This document shows positions 13,763 to 26,823 of a DNA stretch of 64,000 nt, one piece after another (position 1 is the stretch's first letter; each line of letters starts with the position of its first letter). This DNA comes from Alviniconcha marisindica (lineage: Eukaryota; Mollusca; Gastropoda; Provannidae): positions 1 to 64,000 of the forward strand of contig JABMCL010001157.1 in the NCBI GenBank assembly GCA_018857735.1, given 5' to 3'. Below the pieces are notes generated by a model. It was not told where the DNA came from. It was given only the letters and a program-made list of their open reading frames with translations, and did no database searches. A program made the position numbers and the translations under genes.

Positions 13763-14019
13763 ACAAAAACATGTCAAGTGTTCATGACATGCTCTGTGAC
13801 AGTGTAAGCTAAAGTGGCCATGTAGACACTGGTAGCATCATGTTGTACAAGTTCTTGTTTTACAAAATTACTTCTGTTTTTTTGTGTACATGTGTTTTTT
13901 GAGTCTCATCAACAATCCAATATCCTGCACTTCATCTGGACAAGAGACAGGTCCAGGAGAGGTCATGACAAGATTTAATAACATGCCTGCCAAGTGCCAT
14001 ACTGAACTCAATATCAGTG

Positions 14020-14403
14020 TCAGTGTTCACTTGTAGGTAGAGTGCAGTTTAACTCCACATAGACAGCCACATGCTCATTCTGCTTGGCAGAGATAGACAG
14101 GGAGGGGTTGGGATGGAATGAAGGGAGGGAAGTTCCAGGAGGAAAGGGATGCAGGAGGGACTGTGGGAAAAGAGATCCGGTCAGGGGGATTAGGAAGCTG
14201 GTAGGCGACTGAGGAGTTGAAAACAATATGATTTCAGCTGCCGCTGAAAAGATGCAATGTCTTCTGCATTTTGGTGTGTCTGGCAGCTTGCTCCAGAGGA
14301 TGAATGCAGCATAGCAGAATGACCTTGTGTCTGAATGGTTTTTGTTTGTTTTCTTACCAACTGAAATATAAAAAAATTTAACAGCAACCTTTTGGGTACT
14401 CAT
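14020..14403 (-). mobile_element. Second non-LTR retrotransposon ORF2 tail, frameshifted
   Basis: One minus-strand frame gives DTRSFCYAAFILWSKLP and the next frame gives AEDIASFQRQLKSYCF. Together they resemble the C-terminal block R.F.xAAPxLWNxLP...SFKxxLKxxLF seen at the end of many non-LTR retrotransposon polyproteins. The frame change between the two halves marks it as a dead copy. It lies about 130 bp upstream of the CCDC148 start codon. Confidence 0.5.
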
Positions 14404-14536
14404 CAGTTAATACCATATATGATAATTGATATATAATATTAATATATTATAATATATTGCTTCTATCTCTCTCTCTATATATATATTATATTGCTTCTGT
14501 CTTTGTCAGTTCTTTTGCTGCTGATTGTCACCAGCC

Positions 14537-17500
14537 ATGGGTGAGAGAGGCGCTCGGCCATTTGTCACCACTGCCAGCACTGGTGGTTCCGGTGAGTTGC
14601 CAGATTTTGTGAAATTGCTGGTCCTCAGCCAGATCTTGCACAGTTCACTTCCCAAACCATTGAATCTTCAACACAACGCAATGTACTAGTTTGTTATAAG
14701 AAAAGGTGAAAGTTCTTTTACTGGTCTGGAATGTGAAATTCTAATTTTGAATTTGGTCATCATTCTTTTCCCTTATTTGAACACCATTTCACTTTTACTT
14801 TTAGGTGTTATAAATTTGCATACATCATGTATGTTGTTGGGCCTTTTTGTTGTTACTGTTGTTTGTTGTAATCTGTTTGGAAATTGTTTCGAAATAGCCA
14901 TTATTTTAAATTTCAGATTGTTTGATTTTTCTTGCCCACATTGCCTGCATTGATTTAATGTTGACCTTTGGCAGCCATTGCATCAGTCTGAACTCCCAGC
15001 ACAATTTTGAAATATTTTGAATTGTCAGCATTCACCTGTCTAATGTGCTGGTTAGACATTTTTAGGTACTTTTTTTCAAAGCACTTGTTTAGCACTTCTT
15101 TTGTTTCTTTATTTTCATGAAATTTAATGTTGGTTTTGCTAGCCAGGAGCAAGTGCTATAGATTGGCCAAGAATGTTTTCAGTGAAGTAAAACTAAAACT
15201 AGTAAAAGAATGTTTTCTTTTTAGTAATTTGTCATATAATTATGTCAACTTACTGATGTGTACATGCATGCAGATCCTCTGGTGCTGCGGATGGTGGAAG
15301 GCCTTGGAAGCAACAAATACAAGCCAGTGGACTATACTCGCCTCAAAGCCCTGGCATCAGAGAAGAAGTTTGCCTCTCTGAAGACGTCGATGAAGGTGAA
15401 CAAAATTGAGAAGATCTCCCGAGCGAACAAGGAGAGCAGCATCCTAAAGCAGCACCAGCTGGTCTGGCAGAAAGAGTTTCTCAGGCTTCAGCACCTCCGG
15501 CGCAAGGTAAATACATCAGTAGGACCGGCCTGCGGAAGCTGAAAATGTTCCACCAACCTGCTGGACTAGTGAATGTGAAAATCCACTGGCCCGAAGGAAT
15601 TATTATGAGCCTGAATTATTTTCCTTAAAGTTTTCATGAAGATATTTTTGTTTCACACTTTTGGTCCCGTTTTCACAGCTGTAGCCAAGTTAAAATGGTG
15701 ATGACATTGTGCTGCAGACAACTCTGCTCTTATAATTTCTTGTATGATGACATATGGTTAGAAAGCTGGATAAATTCTGAGAAAATGTCATGGCAGAGGG
15801 CAAACTTATGACTTGCTTGCTGGGCTTGTGTTTTTTTCTGCCTGTGCTAGACAACTGGCTGAGTGGATTTTTGTATCTGTCAGGATCTCAGTTCTGTTCC
15901 TTTTTTAAGTCGGCTTCAGAGATGAGGAGGCTGTTTTTGTTGTTGTTGTTTGTTTTGTTTTTGTTGGACAGCAAGTACAGTGGGACCTCAGTATAACCAG
16001 CAGATGGGACCATCAGAATTGCTTCTGAACAGAACTTACTCAAAATCAGTGTTTGAATGTCACAGAAACATGGCTTTGAGCATAATCGTTTTGTGTCTGG
16101 CATTATGTGTGTCATATATGTCATGAACAAGGTGGCGTGTGTGGCCAAAGTGTATATATCATATGTTTATAGATAAGACATCATAAGCCAGTTTTTTTGG
16201 GGGGTGAGGACAAAACTGACTGACTGACTAGTAGTAAAGTTTGAAGCAAAAAAAAAAGAAAAAAGCTTTGGCTGCTTGAATATTAATAGAACAACCAATG
16301 AACCACAGAAAGCCTCCAATAGAGATATTTCCACTTTTTCAGGATGTCTAACATCTTTCTTTGGTGTCCCCTTTAAAGGAGTTTGTTATAATGCAAGACA
16401 GATCTCCTGTACTGTTTTCAAAGCCCTCATCTTCACTTTGTCTCTGTGGTTCTGCTCAGTTCCAAATGGAAGTGGAGTCTCACATTCAGCAGAATGCTGA
16501 CAAGGACATTTGCAGTCAGATCTACCGTGACTTTGAGTATTTTGAGAGTGGCCTCTCCTCAGCTTTTGAGGCCTTCAAGCAGGACACTGCAAAAGCCGGT
16601 TTGGAATCTCAGGTGAGCTTGGGTCATGATCTGATTCAGAATCAAAATATTTGTTGTCCTGGTATGCTGTTAAGCAGTAAATGTGCCTTGTGGTGCAGAG
16701 TAAAACAGAGATTAAATATTAATACTAACAGCAAAAAAACAACAACCCCAAAACAAAAGTAAAAACACATGCACACATAGTACAGGCAAGAAATTAATGT
16801 TTTTAACAAACTGTAATTAATTGAATAGTGGCTATAAAGTTAAACTTTTTACATAATGCTGTTGGATTGTTGGACTTTCAGTTGTTTAAATTGGATTTAT
16901 GAAGTAATATTTCTTGTTGCTGTCATGTGTTTTGCCCTGATATGGCCTACTATGTTGACTGGACATTAGAAAGAAAAGAAAAATTGGGACAAGACAGGAG
17001 TTTCATTGTTTCACTGCGCTTCACACAGTGACCTAGTCTTCCGAAAGATAAGGTTGGTCACTTAATATAAGAAAAACCAATTACTTAATTATCAATGTAT
17101 GAAGTCCATCAATTTTTTTGATTTACTGGTTTGCTTTTCCATCTAGGGATGACTTGAGATACTGGCTGATGGAGAACAGAGAGGACCTGAAGCTTGGTGA
17201 CCCGGAAGTGATTGAAAAACACGCAGAGATCCGCGAAACTGTGACGTCAGTCAAGGCGCAGCAGGTTGAGATGTTGGAAAAAATGCGTCACGAGCAACGC
17301 TGTCTGGAGCAAGAACTGGATACAGGTCAGGACAGAGTCTGTGCAGTTCTCTGGTCTCCTTGTTGTTTTTGCTATCGTTTGTTACCATTCCAGTGCTAAA
17401 AAACAAAAAAAATTCAAGAGCCAGGTGAGATTTTGTTGGAACAGCTGTTTTCCTGCAGATACATAAAGTGCAAATGCAGCATCCCCTGTTGTTTAGACAG

Positions 17501-20500
17501 TTGCTCTCTGACTTTGGGGGTTTGATCTTACCATGTCAGTTAGGTTGCTCAAGATGCAATTCTTGAACCGTATCTTCCTGGTGCATAATTGGTGTTAAAG
17601 TGCTGTATGTTGTGTAAAGAAGTACCTTTCCATTTGCCAATTCCTCACTTCCAGTTTACTTCCATTTATTTTTGAAGTACAGCTGTAACTAAGAGTAATG
17701 GACAGGAGCACATTTGCTGGAGTTGCTTTACAGCACGGTAAGGAGCAGTTTTACACTCAGATGTGTCAACACTCTTTATTTGATATACTTTGATTGAGGC
17801 AGGAAAAAAGGGTGATCATTAATCATGAATCATACATCCTGTATCTGTTTTTTTTCTTTCTTCCTTCTTCCTTTTTATTTAAAGTCTTTTCACATAAATG
17901 ATATTAGACTCATCTTAAGATCATCAAGATAACAACCTATGTTAATAAATTACATCAAAACAGCTAAAACTTAAAAAAACTTAATCCCATATCTGTCATT
18001 GCCATCAAAAACATGGACTTCGCAACTGCATAATACGTCATGCAATCTCCCAGTACAGTGCCAGAATGGTCAGCAAACAACCCGCTTTGTTATGGAAGTG
18101 TGCATTCTCTTCCTCTGGTTGCACAGTAGACACTTTTGTTGTTGTCAACAAATTCGTTATTGATGCAGCAGCTCACTATGGGAGAAAGTTGACTTGTTCC
18201 TGGAGATTTTTCAGCAGAACTGCAAACAGGGAAAATGCAGGTTGAGGCTTGTGGTTCTTTAAGCTGTAAGGGGTGGTTGCTCTTTTCCTCACCACCATTT
18301 CTTTCTCTGGATGCGCAGATGAGCTGAGACTGCTGTGCCCACCAGTGCTGGAAAAGCATGCAGCTGTTCAGGAAGGAATCCCCACTGACGCCATCGACTT
18401 GGAGTGCCCAGACCACGGCCTCAAGTTCACGGTGCTGCAGGAGTTTCTCATCCTGGATGACAAGTACAACAGTCGCATCGACGACTTGCAGATGCGACAT
18501 GCACTGGCCCTGAAGTGAGTGTCTGTCATGTCCTTTGTCCTGCTGTGTCAGGGTAAGACATGCTGCCCTTTATTTCAAACAGCATGGGGTTAACATGGCT
18601 GTCACCGGTCCTACAGCCTGTTTAAATGCCATTGTTCAAAAAATGTGCCTTTTGTTTCTTGTTGGAATGATTGTTAAGCATGGAACAATTGGGGATCTAG
18701 GCTGACTATAATCTGTCAGCCTCTCCTATTTTTCATCCATCAAATTTGTGGAGGAAAAGCGTATTGTTTTTGGCTGAAGATTTCAAGGTAGAAATGCAAT
18801 GTGGTACACGACAGTGGTAATACAAATACTGTGTGTGCTTTTTTTCTTCTCCATTCTCATTACAACAGTCACCTCACATGCAAAGAACATGTACATATAT
18901 ATTCCAACCTTGCTTTTGATCTTGTTACCTGCCATGACATGTCTCACTGGGTATAGTCTGTGGTCAGTATTCGCTGCAATGTTGACGTCATTTCAGGCTG
19001 GATGAGTGTGGTGACTGGGACCCAGATGATCATTTCATCTTTGTGGCCATCCACGATCAGTATCCACGGGAGTTGCCCAACCGTCGCACCCTCCTGTTTG
19101 ACAGACTGAAGCGCCATCTACCCAGCAAGTCCCGAGCAGAACTGGTATTTATACTGGCTTTGTGACCCAAGTCTGTGTGATGGAGTGTTGATCTTTAAAG
19201 GAAGGTTTCCAAAGCAGAGGCAGTGGTGGATAGTAGACTTTATAGGTTTCTTTGGTGGGATATTAAATATTATTCATATTTAAATACAGCACATAGATGG
19301 TTTGGTGAAGCTTTTTTTTAAATTTATCAAATCGTCTATTTGTCATGCACTGGGATTTAGTCACATAATAATTTAGTCGCATAATAATGAGGGAAATCCA
19401 GTCCGAAATCAAAGTGTCATAAAATGATGCAGAACTGTCTTGTTTTTGTCACTAACTCATTGAAGTTTCGAGATCAAATAAAAGCTTAATGATTTGGGAT
19501 AGTTTCCAATAATATATTTGATAATATGTGGACTGTGTATAGTAACTGAATGACCGCAGGGGTAATGTTCAGGACTACTGTGACACCTCTTTTCAAATTT
19601 GCATATGATTTGATCTTGCTTTTGCAGACAGTGTTTTCTCAAATAGATTTGTGTGGCCTCTTGTTATGTTATTATGTGTTGTGTGAATTTTGTATTTTTT
19701 CTGGAATTGTATTGGTAGCCATGTGAACAAGACATGTACTTTTGCTGCTTTTTTTTTTTTAAAACTTGCAGTCAGATCATGAAGACTGGTGGATGGACTT
19801 CAAGTACTTGAAGGAACGCATGAAAGGCGTTCACAATGATTGGGCGCGAGATCGCCGTGAGCTGATGACCAAGGTCAGGCTGACTTTCCAGGAGGCGACC
19901 TTGACCCATCAGCTGGATGAGCTGCGATCGGAGAATGTGCAGCGTCAGAAACAGCTGTGTCAGGCTCTGTACGAAAAGGTCAGAAATCGTTGTTGGTCAG
20001 TCACTGGATTTTAATGCCCTGTCGGGATGAGCAAACACTGCCAGAAGTCCATACATGTTTTAAACCTCTCCTTATAGCAAAACTGTACCCAGGTCACATC
20101 TCCAAACTCAAATGTAACATGAAAAATTCCACAAGAGGCCAGAAAGGTTACACTCCCTAATGAAGCAATAGGAAAAACCAGTAACACAAGGATCTTTTTT
20201 TTTTTATGAGCAAGTATAGTGGGTTGGGCATCCTGTTTCTTTGCGTTGACTTTTTGAGGAATGTTCAACCAGATTTGAGTTTAATAGTCAGCTGTGTGAA
20301 AATAATGAAACAGATGGCCAAGGAAGTAGTTCACTCGTTCAGTGATCTTTTAATCTCTGGGGTTGTACAGTCTTTTTGTGTCCTTAAAAGTCCTTGATTT
20401 TTAAAGTCCTTTCCAAGGCATTAAAAATCCATGAAAATTACTAGTAACAATTAGGCGCAATGCTTGAAAACCCATGAAAATTTATTTTACTCTAATAGAG

Positions 20501-22745
20501 TGTTCTAACAATACATAATTACACCTCCTTTTTCTCTCAGTGTGTGCTGGTATGGTTGTTGGCAGAATGCTGATGATGAAATATGTGGTGGTGTGGTTGT
20601 TGGCAGAATGCTGATGATGCAATATGTGGTGTGGGTGGTTGTTGGCAGAATGCTGATGATGCAAATGTGGTGGTGTGGTTGTTGGCAGAATGCTGATGAT
20701 GCAATATGTGGGCAGTGTGGTTGTTGGCAGAATGCTGATGATGCAATATGTGGTGGTGTGGTTGTTGGCAGAATGCTGATGATGCAATATGTGGCAGTGT
20801 GGTTGTTGGCAGAATGCTGATGATGCAATATGTGGTGGTGTGGTTGTTGGCAGAATGCTGATGATGCAATATGTGGTGGGTGGTTGTTGGCAGAATGCTG
20901 ATGATGCAATATGTGGTGGGTGGTTGTTGGCAGAATGCTGATGATGCAATATGTGGTGGGTGGTTGTTGGCAGAATGCTGATGATGCAATATGTGGTGTG
21001 TGGTTGTTGGCAGAATGCTGATGATGCAATATGTGGTGGTGTGGTTGTTGGCAGAATGCTGATGATGCAATATGTGGTAGTGTGGTTGTTGGCAGAATGC
21101 TGATGATGCAATATGTGGTGGTGTGGTTGTTGGCAGAATGCTGATGATGCAAGTGTGTGGTGGTGTGGTGTGGTTGTTGGCAGAATGCTGATGATGCAAT
21201 ATGTGGGTGTGGTTGTTGGCAGAATGCTGATGATGCAATATGTGGTGGTGTGGTTGTTGGCAGAATGCTGATGATGCAATATGTGGTGGTGTGGTTGTTG
21301 GCAGAATGCTGATGATGCAGTGTGTGGTGGTGTGGTTGTTGGCAGAATATTGATGATGCAATATGTGGCAGTGTGATTGTTGACAGAATGCTGCTGATGC
21401 AATATGTGGTGCTGTGGTTGTTGGCAGAATGCTGGTGATGCAATATATGGTGGTTTGGTTGCTGATGGCAGAATAAGGATGATGCAATATATGGTGGTCT
21501 GGTTGCCGAGAGAATGTTGATGGTGACGCAATTTGTACATGTGCAGTGACGGAGAGAACGTTGATGATGATGCAACTTGCAGAGGTGCAGGTGCTAAGAG
21601 AACACTGATGATGAAGCAAGTGTGCAGATGCAGTGCAAAAAGAATACTGATGATGATGCCATGAGAACATGTGTAATCACTGACTAAATGTTGATGATGT
21701 GGTGAGTGCTGGGAGATGCAGTGAGTGCAGATGCATTTTCTAAGAGAATTCTGATGATGATGTTACGTGTGCAGCTGCTGCTGCTGAGAGAATGTTGATG
21801 GTGATGCCATGTGTGCAGGTGTGATTGCTTAAACAACGCTAATGGTGATGCAGTTATATGTACAGAATGGGTTGCTGAGAGACTGCTGATGATGATGCAG
21901 TTCTATGTGCAGATGCAGTTGCTGAGTAATGCTGAAGATGATGCAGTTCTGTGTGCAGATAGGGTTGCCAAGAGAATGCTAATGAGGATTCAGTTTAATA
22001 TTGGGTTGCTTATGATGATGCATTCTATGTGCAGATGGGTATGTTCAGACAGCACTGATGATGATGCACTTCTGTGTGAAGATGCACTTGCTGAGACAAT
22101 GCTGATGATGATGCAGTTCTATGTGCAGATGGGTATGTTGAGACAGCACTGATGATGATGCACTTCTATGTGAAGATGCAGTTGCTGAGACAATTCTCAT
22201 GATGAAGCAGTTCTGTGTAAAGATGCAGTTGCTGAGACAATGTTGATGATGATACAGTTCTATCTGAAGATGCAGTTGCTGAGACAGTGCTGATGTGAAG
22301 ATCTGTTTGCTGAGTGAAGAATGCTGATGACGATTGCCTGTGATTAGGTGCGGGAGTGGCGGGAGAAGAAGATGGAGGCCATGCAACTGGAGATGGAGCT
22401 GGAGGCTCAGCAGCGGCTTCGCATGGAGGAGAGGATGAAGGCGGAGGCTGAGGAGGAGAAAAAGAAGCGGCAGAAGGAGAAGGAGAAGGTGAATGATGGT
22501 GTGACTCTCGTTCCTGAGAGTCTGTGACGTTGGAGCTTGTCCCCCTTCCTCCTGACCTAGTCCCTTTGTTCTGGGTTTGAAAGCATGCCTTGCTTCTGTT
22601 GTCTGTAACTGCAGATTTGAGTGCATCTGCACATATGGGCACATCTTTACCTGTGGGCACAGCTCTCATGGGCATATCTCCATCAGTGGGCACCTTCACC
22701 TGTGGGCATATCACCATCTTTTGGGTGCATTTCCCAAGGGCACAG

Positions 22746-22803
<58 letters not shown>

Positions 22804-25800
22804 AGCTTTTCTCATGGCCACATCCTGGACTTTGGTCTCAGCATATAATATTGCAGGCACACATTTTTTTTTTTTTTTAAATTTTTTTTTCCAACTCCGA
22901 GAAATTATCTGTTTATGCTGAGAGTCATTTCGGATCCACTGAAGGCTTCTCCCTCTCTTCTTTAAACTTTGTATGGGTGTGTTCTCCATAAAAATCCCAA
23001 CTTTGGACTGCACTCTGATGATGTGATGCTTAGCTGTTTACACTCGGCCTTCATCAGAGGTTACTGACATTGTCATTATTAGCATCTGCTTGTCTCTAGC
23101 CAGAATAGAAAACACGGGGGGCTAAAGCAAAATGTTTGTTGTGCTAAGAATCCGGTGTCAGGATTACTTTCAACTGTCGTCATCTTTATGACATGACAAA
23201 CTGAATTATGAAAATCCCTGAAGTCGGAGTACAGCTGTGGGATTGGCAGGTAACGATACACTTGTGTGTACAACAGCATGCACGGGTGTGGGGAAGAGTT
23301 GGTCGAAGTGTACCTGCCGGAATGGCAAATAACACTACACATGTATGAATGACAGCATGCACAGGTGTGGGGAAATGGTTGCTCAGGTGTACCTGCCAGA
23401 ATGGCAAATAACACTACACATGTATGAACGACAGCGTGCACAGGTGTGGGGAAATGGTTGCTCAGGTGTACCTGCCAGAATGGCAAATAACACTGCACTT
23501 TTATGCATGGCAACATGCACTGGTGTGGGGAAACGGTTGCTCACATTACCTTTTCACCGAGCATGGGGTGAACCCCAGGGTTCTCATCGAGGAATGCTAA
23601 CAAAGTTCGAACCCCTGTTTGCACAGATCCGGGAGTTCCAGGTGGAGAAACAGCAGCAGATGCAGCAGCAGGAGGAGGAGATGCAGCGGCGCCTGGAAGT
23701 CCTGAAGTCGGAACTGGCTGAGCAGGCTGTCTACGACCAGGAGAGGTGCGTTGTGCGTGGGCTTCTTTCAGGAAGTGCTCGGTGATCTTCCGTGAAAGGA
23801 CGAGAGAAAGCAAATCCTCAATCAGAGGAATGTACTGTTCCAAATGCAACATTGGGTAAACTCCTGAGTGACAAGGTGGAGTGTATATGGGCTTTACTGA
23901 GCACATTGATACCATCGTGAACTGAACTGAATTGTTGTTTCATTGGGAGTCACCACACATGTCATTTTGACCATTCTGCTACTCTGACGTGCTGTCTGTC
24001 TGTTTCTGTACCTCTAGCCATTTGGTCTTCTGTTGCTGAAAGATTGATGTCGGATTTCTAATGTGTATGACTATAAGAAGCAGTTGTTGTCTTTTTTAAT
24101 CTGGTCATTTTAGGATTGTTTTTCTTTTCTTTATTATTAGAGCCAGCAGAGTACATTCTGTCTGTCCTGTCTTTTTTTTCATGAGTCCTTTTAAATGGTT
24201 TGTGCTGCATTTTTTCCACATCTTTCCTGGGTTCCAGAAAATTTGTGAAAAAGAAAGGCAAAAGGCCTGGGTATGTAAGTGGGTGTAGGGTATGTTGTGT
24301 TTTGGTGGAGGGCTGTCTGTGTGTCTGGACTTCCAGTAACCAGTCCATTGCAACTGTTTTGGGACAATGTTTTGAGGGAAGCATTGCGGAGTTGTTGTGA
24401 TGCTGTGTGGTGTGTTTGCTGGTTGATCATGCTGATGCGTTTTCGGGAAGCAAAGGTGGAGTTGTCGTGATGATGTTTGGTGTGTTTGAGGGTTGTCCGT
24501 GCTGATGTGTGGTTTTCACCTCTGTGTCCACCAACTGGAACTGCAGCTTTTGACAGACATTAAAAAATCCCCAACCGCAACTGACTGTGACCCTGATGCT
24601 GTGGTTTGAACAGAGAGAAATACCAGCACACTGTTGACCTTGTGCACAAAGTACTGACTGTGACCCAGATGCTGTGGTTTGAACAGAGTGAAGAACCAGC
24701 ACACACATCGCTGTTGACCTAGTGCACAGAGTACTGACTGTGACCCTGATGGTGTGGTTTAACAGAGTGAAATACCGGCACACACATCACTGTTGACAAT
24801 GTGCACAGAGTACTGACTGTGACCATGATACTGTGGTTTAACAGAGTGAAATACCGGCACACACATCACTGTTCACAATGTGCACAGAGTACTGACTGTG
24901 ACCCTGATGGTGTGGTTTAATAGAGAGAAATACCAGCACACTGTTGACCTTGTGCTCAAAGTACTGACTGTGACCCTGGTGCTGTGGTTTAACAGAGTGA
25001 AGTACCGGCATACACATCACTGTTCACATTGTGCACAGAGTACTGACTGTGACCCTGATGCTGTGGTTTAACAGAGTGGAGTGCCGGCACACACATCACT
25101 GTTGACATTGTGCACAGAGTACTGACTGTGACCCTGATGCTGTGGTTTGTGCAGAAGTGTACTGTGACTCTGATGCTGTGGTTTAACATAGTGGAGTGCC
25201 GGCACACACATCACTGTTGACATTGTGCACAGAATACTATGACCCTGATGCTGTGGTTTGTGCAGAAAGAAATACCAACACACTGTTGACCTTGTGCACA
25301 GAGTACTGACTGTGACCCTGATGGTGTGGTTTAATAGAGAGAAATACTAGCACACTGCTGACATTGTGCACAAAGTACTGACTGTGACCCTGATGCTGTA
25401 GTTTAACACAGTGAAGTACCGGCACACACATCACTGTTGACCATGTGCACATAGTACTGACTGTGACCCTGATGCTGTGGTTTAACAGAGTGAAATACCG
25501 GCACACACATCACTGTTACCTGTGCACAAGAGTAACTTTTGGGACTGTGACCTGTGCAAAGTACTACTGTGACCCTGGTGTGGTTTAACAGAGTGAAGTA
25601 CCGCACATGACCTGTGACATAGTACTGACTGTGACCCGATGCTGTGTTTAACAAGTGAAGTACCCCACATCACTGTTGACCGTGTGCACATAGTACTGAC
25701 TGTGACCCGAGCTGTGGTTTAACAGAGTGAAGTACGCCACATTGTTGACCTGTGCACAAACTGACTGTGACCCTGATGCTGTGGTTTAACAAGTGAAGTA

Positions 25801-26730
25801 CCGGCACACACATCACTGTTGACCATGTGCACAGAGTACTGACTGTGACCCTGATGCTGTGGTTTAACAGAGTGAAGTACACAATACATCACTGTTGACC
25901 TTGTGCACAGAGTACTGACTGTGACCCTGATGCTGTGGTTTAACAGAGTGAAGTACGCTACATCACTGTTGACATGTGCACAGAGTACTGACTGTGACCC
26001 TGATGCTGTGGTTTAACAGAGTGAAGTATCCATAACATCACTGTTGACCATGTGCACAGAGTACTGACTGTGACCCTGATGCTGTGGTTTAACAGAGTGA
26101 AGTACAACATCACTGTTGACCGTGTGCACAAGTACTGACTGTGACCCTGATGCTGTGGTTTAACAGAGTGAAGTACTAACATCACTGTTGACCTGTGCAC
26201 AAGTACTGACTGTGACCCTGATGCTGTGGTTTAACAGAGTGAAGTACACACATCACTGTTGACCGTGTGCACATAGTACTGACTGTGACCCTGATGCTGT
26301 GGTTTAACAGAGTGAAGTACCGCACACACATCACTGTTGACCGTGTGCACATAGTACTGACTGTGACCCTGATGCTGTGGTTTAACAGAGTGAAGTACAC
26401 ACATCACTGTTGACCGTGTGCACATAGTACTGACTGTGACCCTGATGCTGTGGTTTAACAGAGTGAAGTACACACATCACTGCTGACCGTGTGCACATAG
26501 TACTCACTGTGACCCTGATGCTGTGGTTTAACAGAGTGAAGTACCGGCACACACAGCTGGAGGAGAAGCTGGAGGAGAGGAGGAAGGAGGAGGAGAAGAA
26601 GCGTCAGGAGGAGGAGGAGAAGGAGAGACGGCTGGAGGCCCTCAGGGAACAGGTCAGCCACACGCTGATGTCAGCAGCATGCCGAAACCTCTCTTCTTCT
26701 TTTTTCTACACATTTCTTCTTCTGTTTCTC

Positions 26731-26823
<93 letters not shown>

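Larger units (their letters stand above)
12046..14536 (+). promoter_or_regulatory. 5' flank and probable 5' UTR region of CCDC148
   Basis: There is no convincing coding exon here. A CpG-rich patch (about 12080-12150), an AATG tetranucleotide run (about 12381-12400) and open but unrecognised frames at 12450-12893 and 12909-13112 are present. A possible 3' splice site, CTTTGTCAG ending at 14509, lies 28 bp before the ATG, so a non-coding first exon upstream is likely. I cannot place the transcription start. The rest of the interval holds two retrotransposon tails. Confidence 0.4.
9240..18224. repeat. Right arm of the ~18 kb inverted repeat (probable authentic copy)
   Basis: This is the partner of 1-9215. 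It is cleaner and joins directly to CCDC148 exon 5 at 18319, so it is the copy that belongs to the gene. The match to the left arm stops at about 18224, just 5' of exon 5. The axis of symmetry lies inside a minisatellite near 9215-9240, where the repeat unit flips strand. Confidence 0.88.

Noticed and set aside
20482..21670. Three overlapping minus-strand open frames of 352-377 residues
   Set aside because: They are the same minisatellite read in three frames, with repeated low-complexity words and no start context or domain. The real gene here is CCDC148 on the other strand.
22045..22717. 183- and 199-residue minus-strand open frames
   Set aside because: They are the antisense of CCDC148 exon 8 (GAG/AAG-rich coiled coil) and its flanking array. 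The Ser/Pro/Leu-rich composition is the shadow of the real exon.
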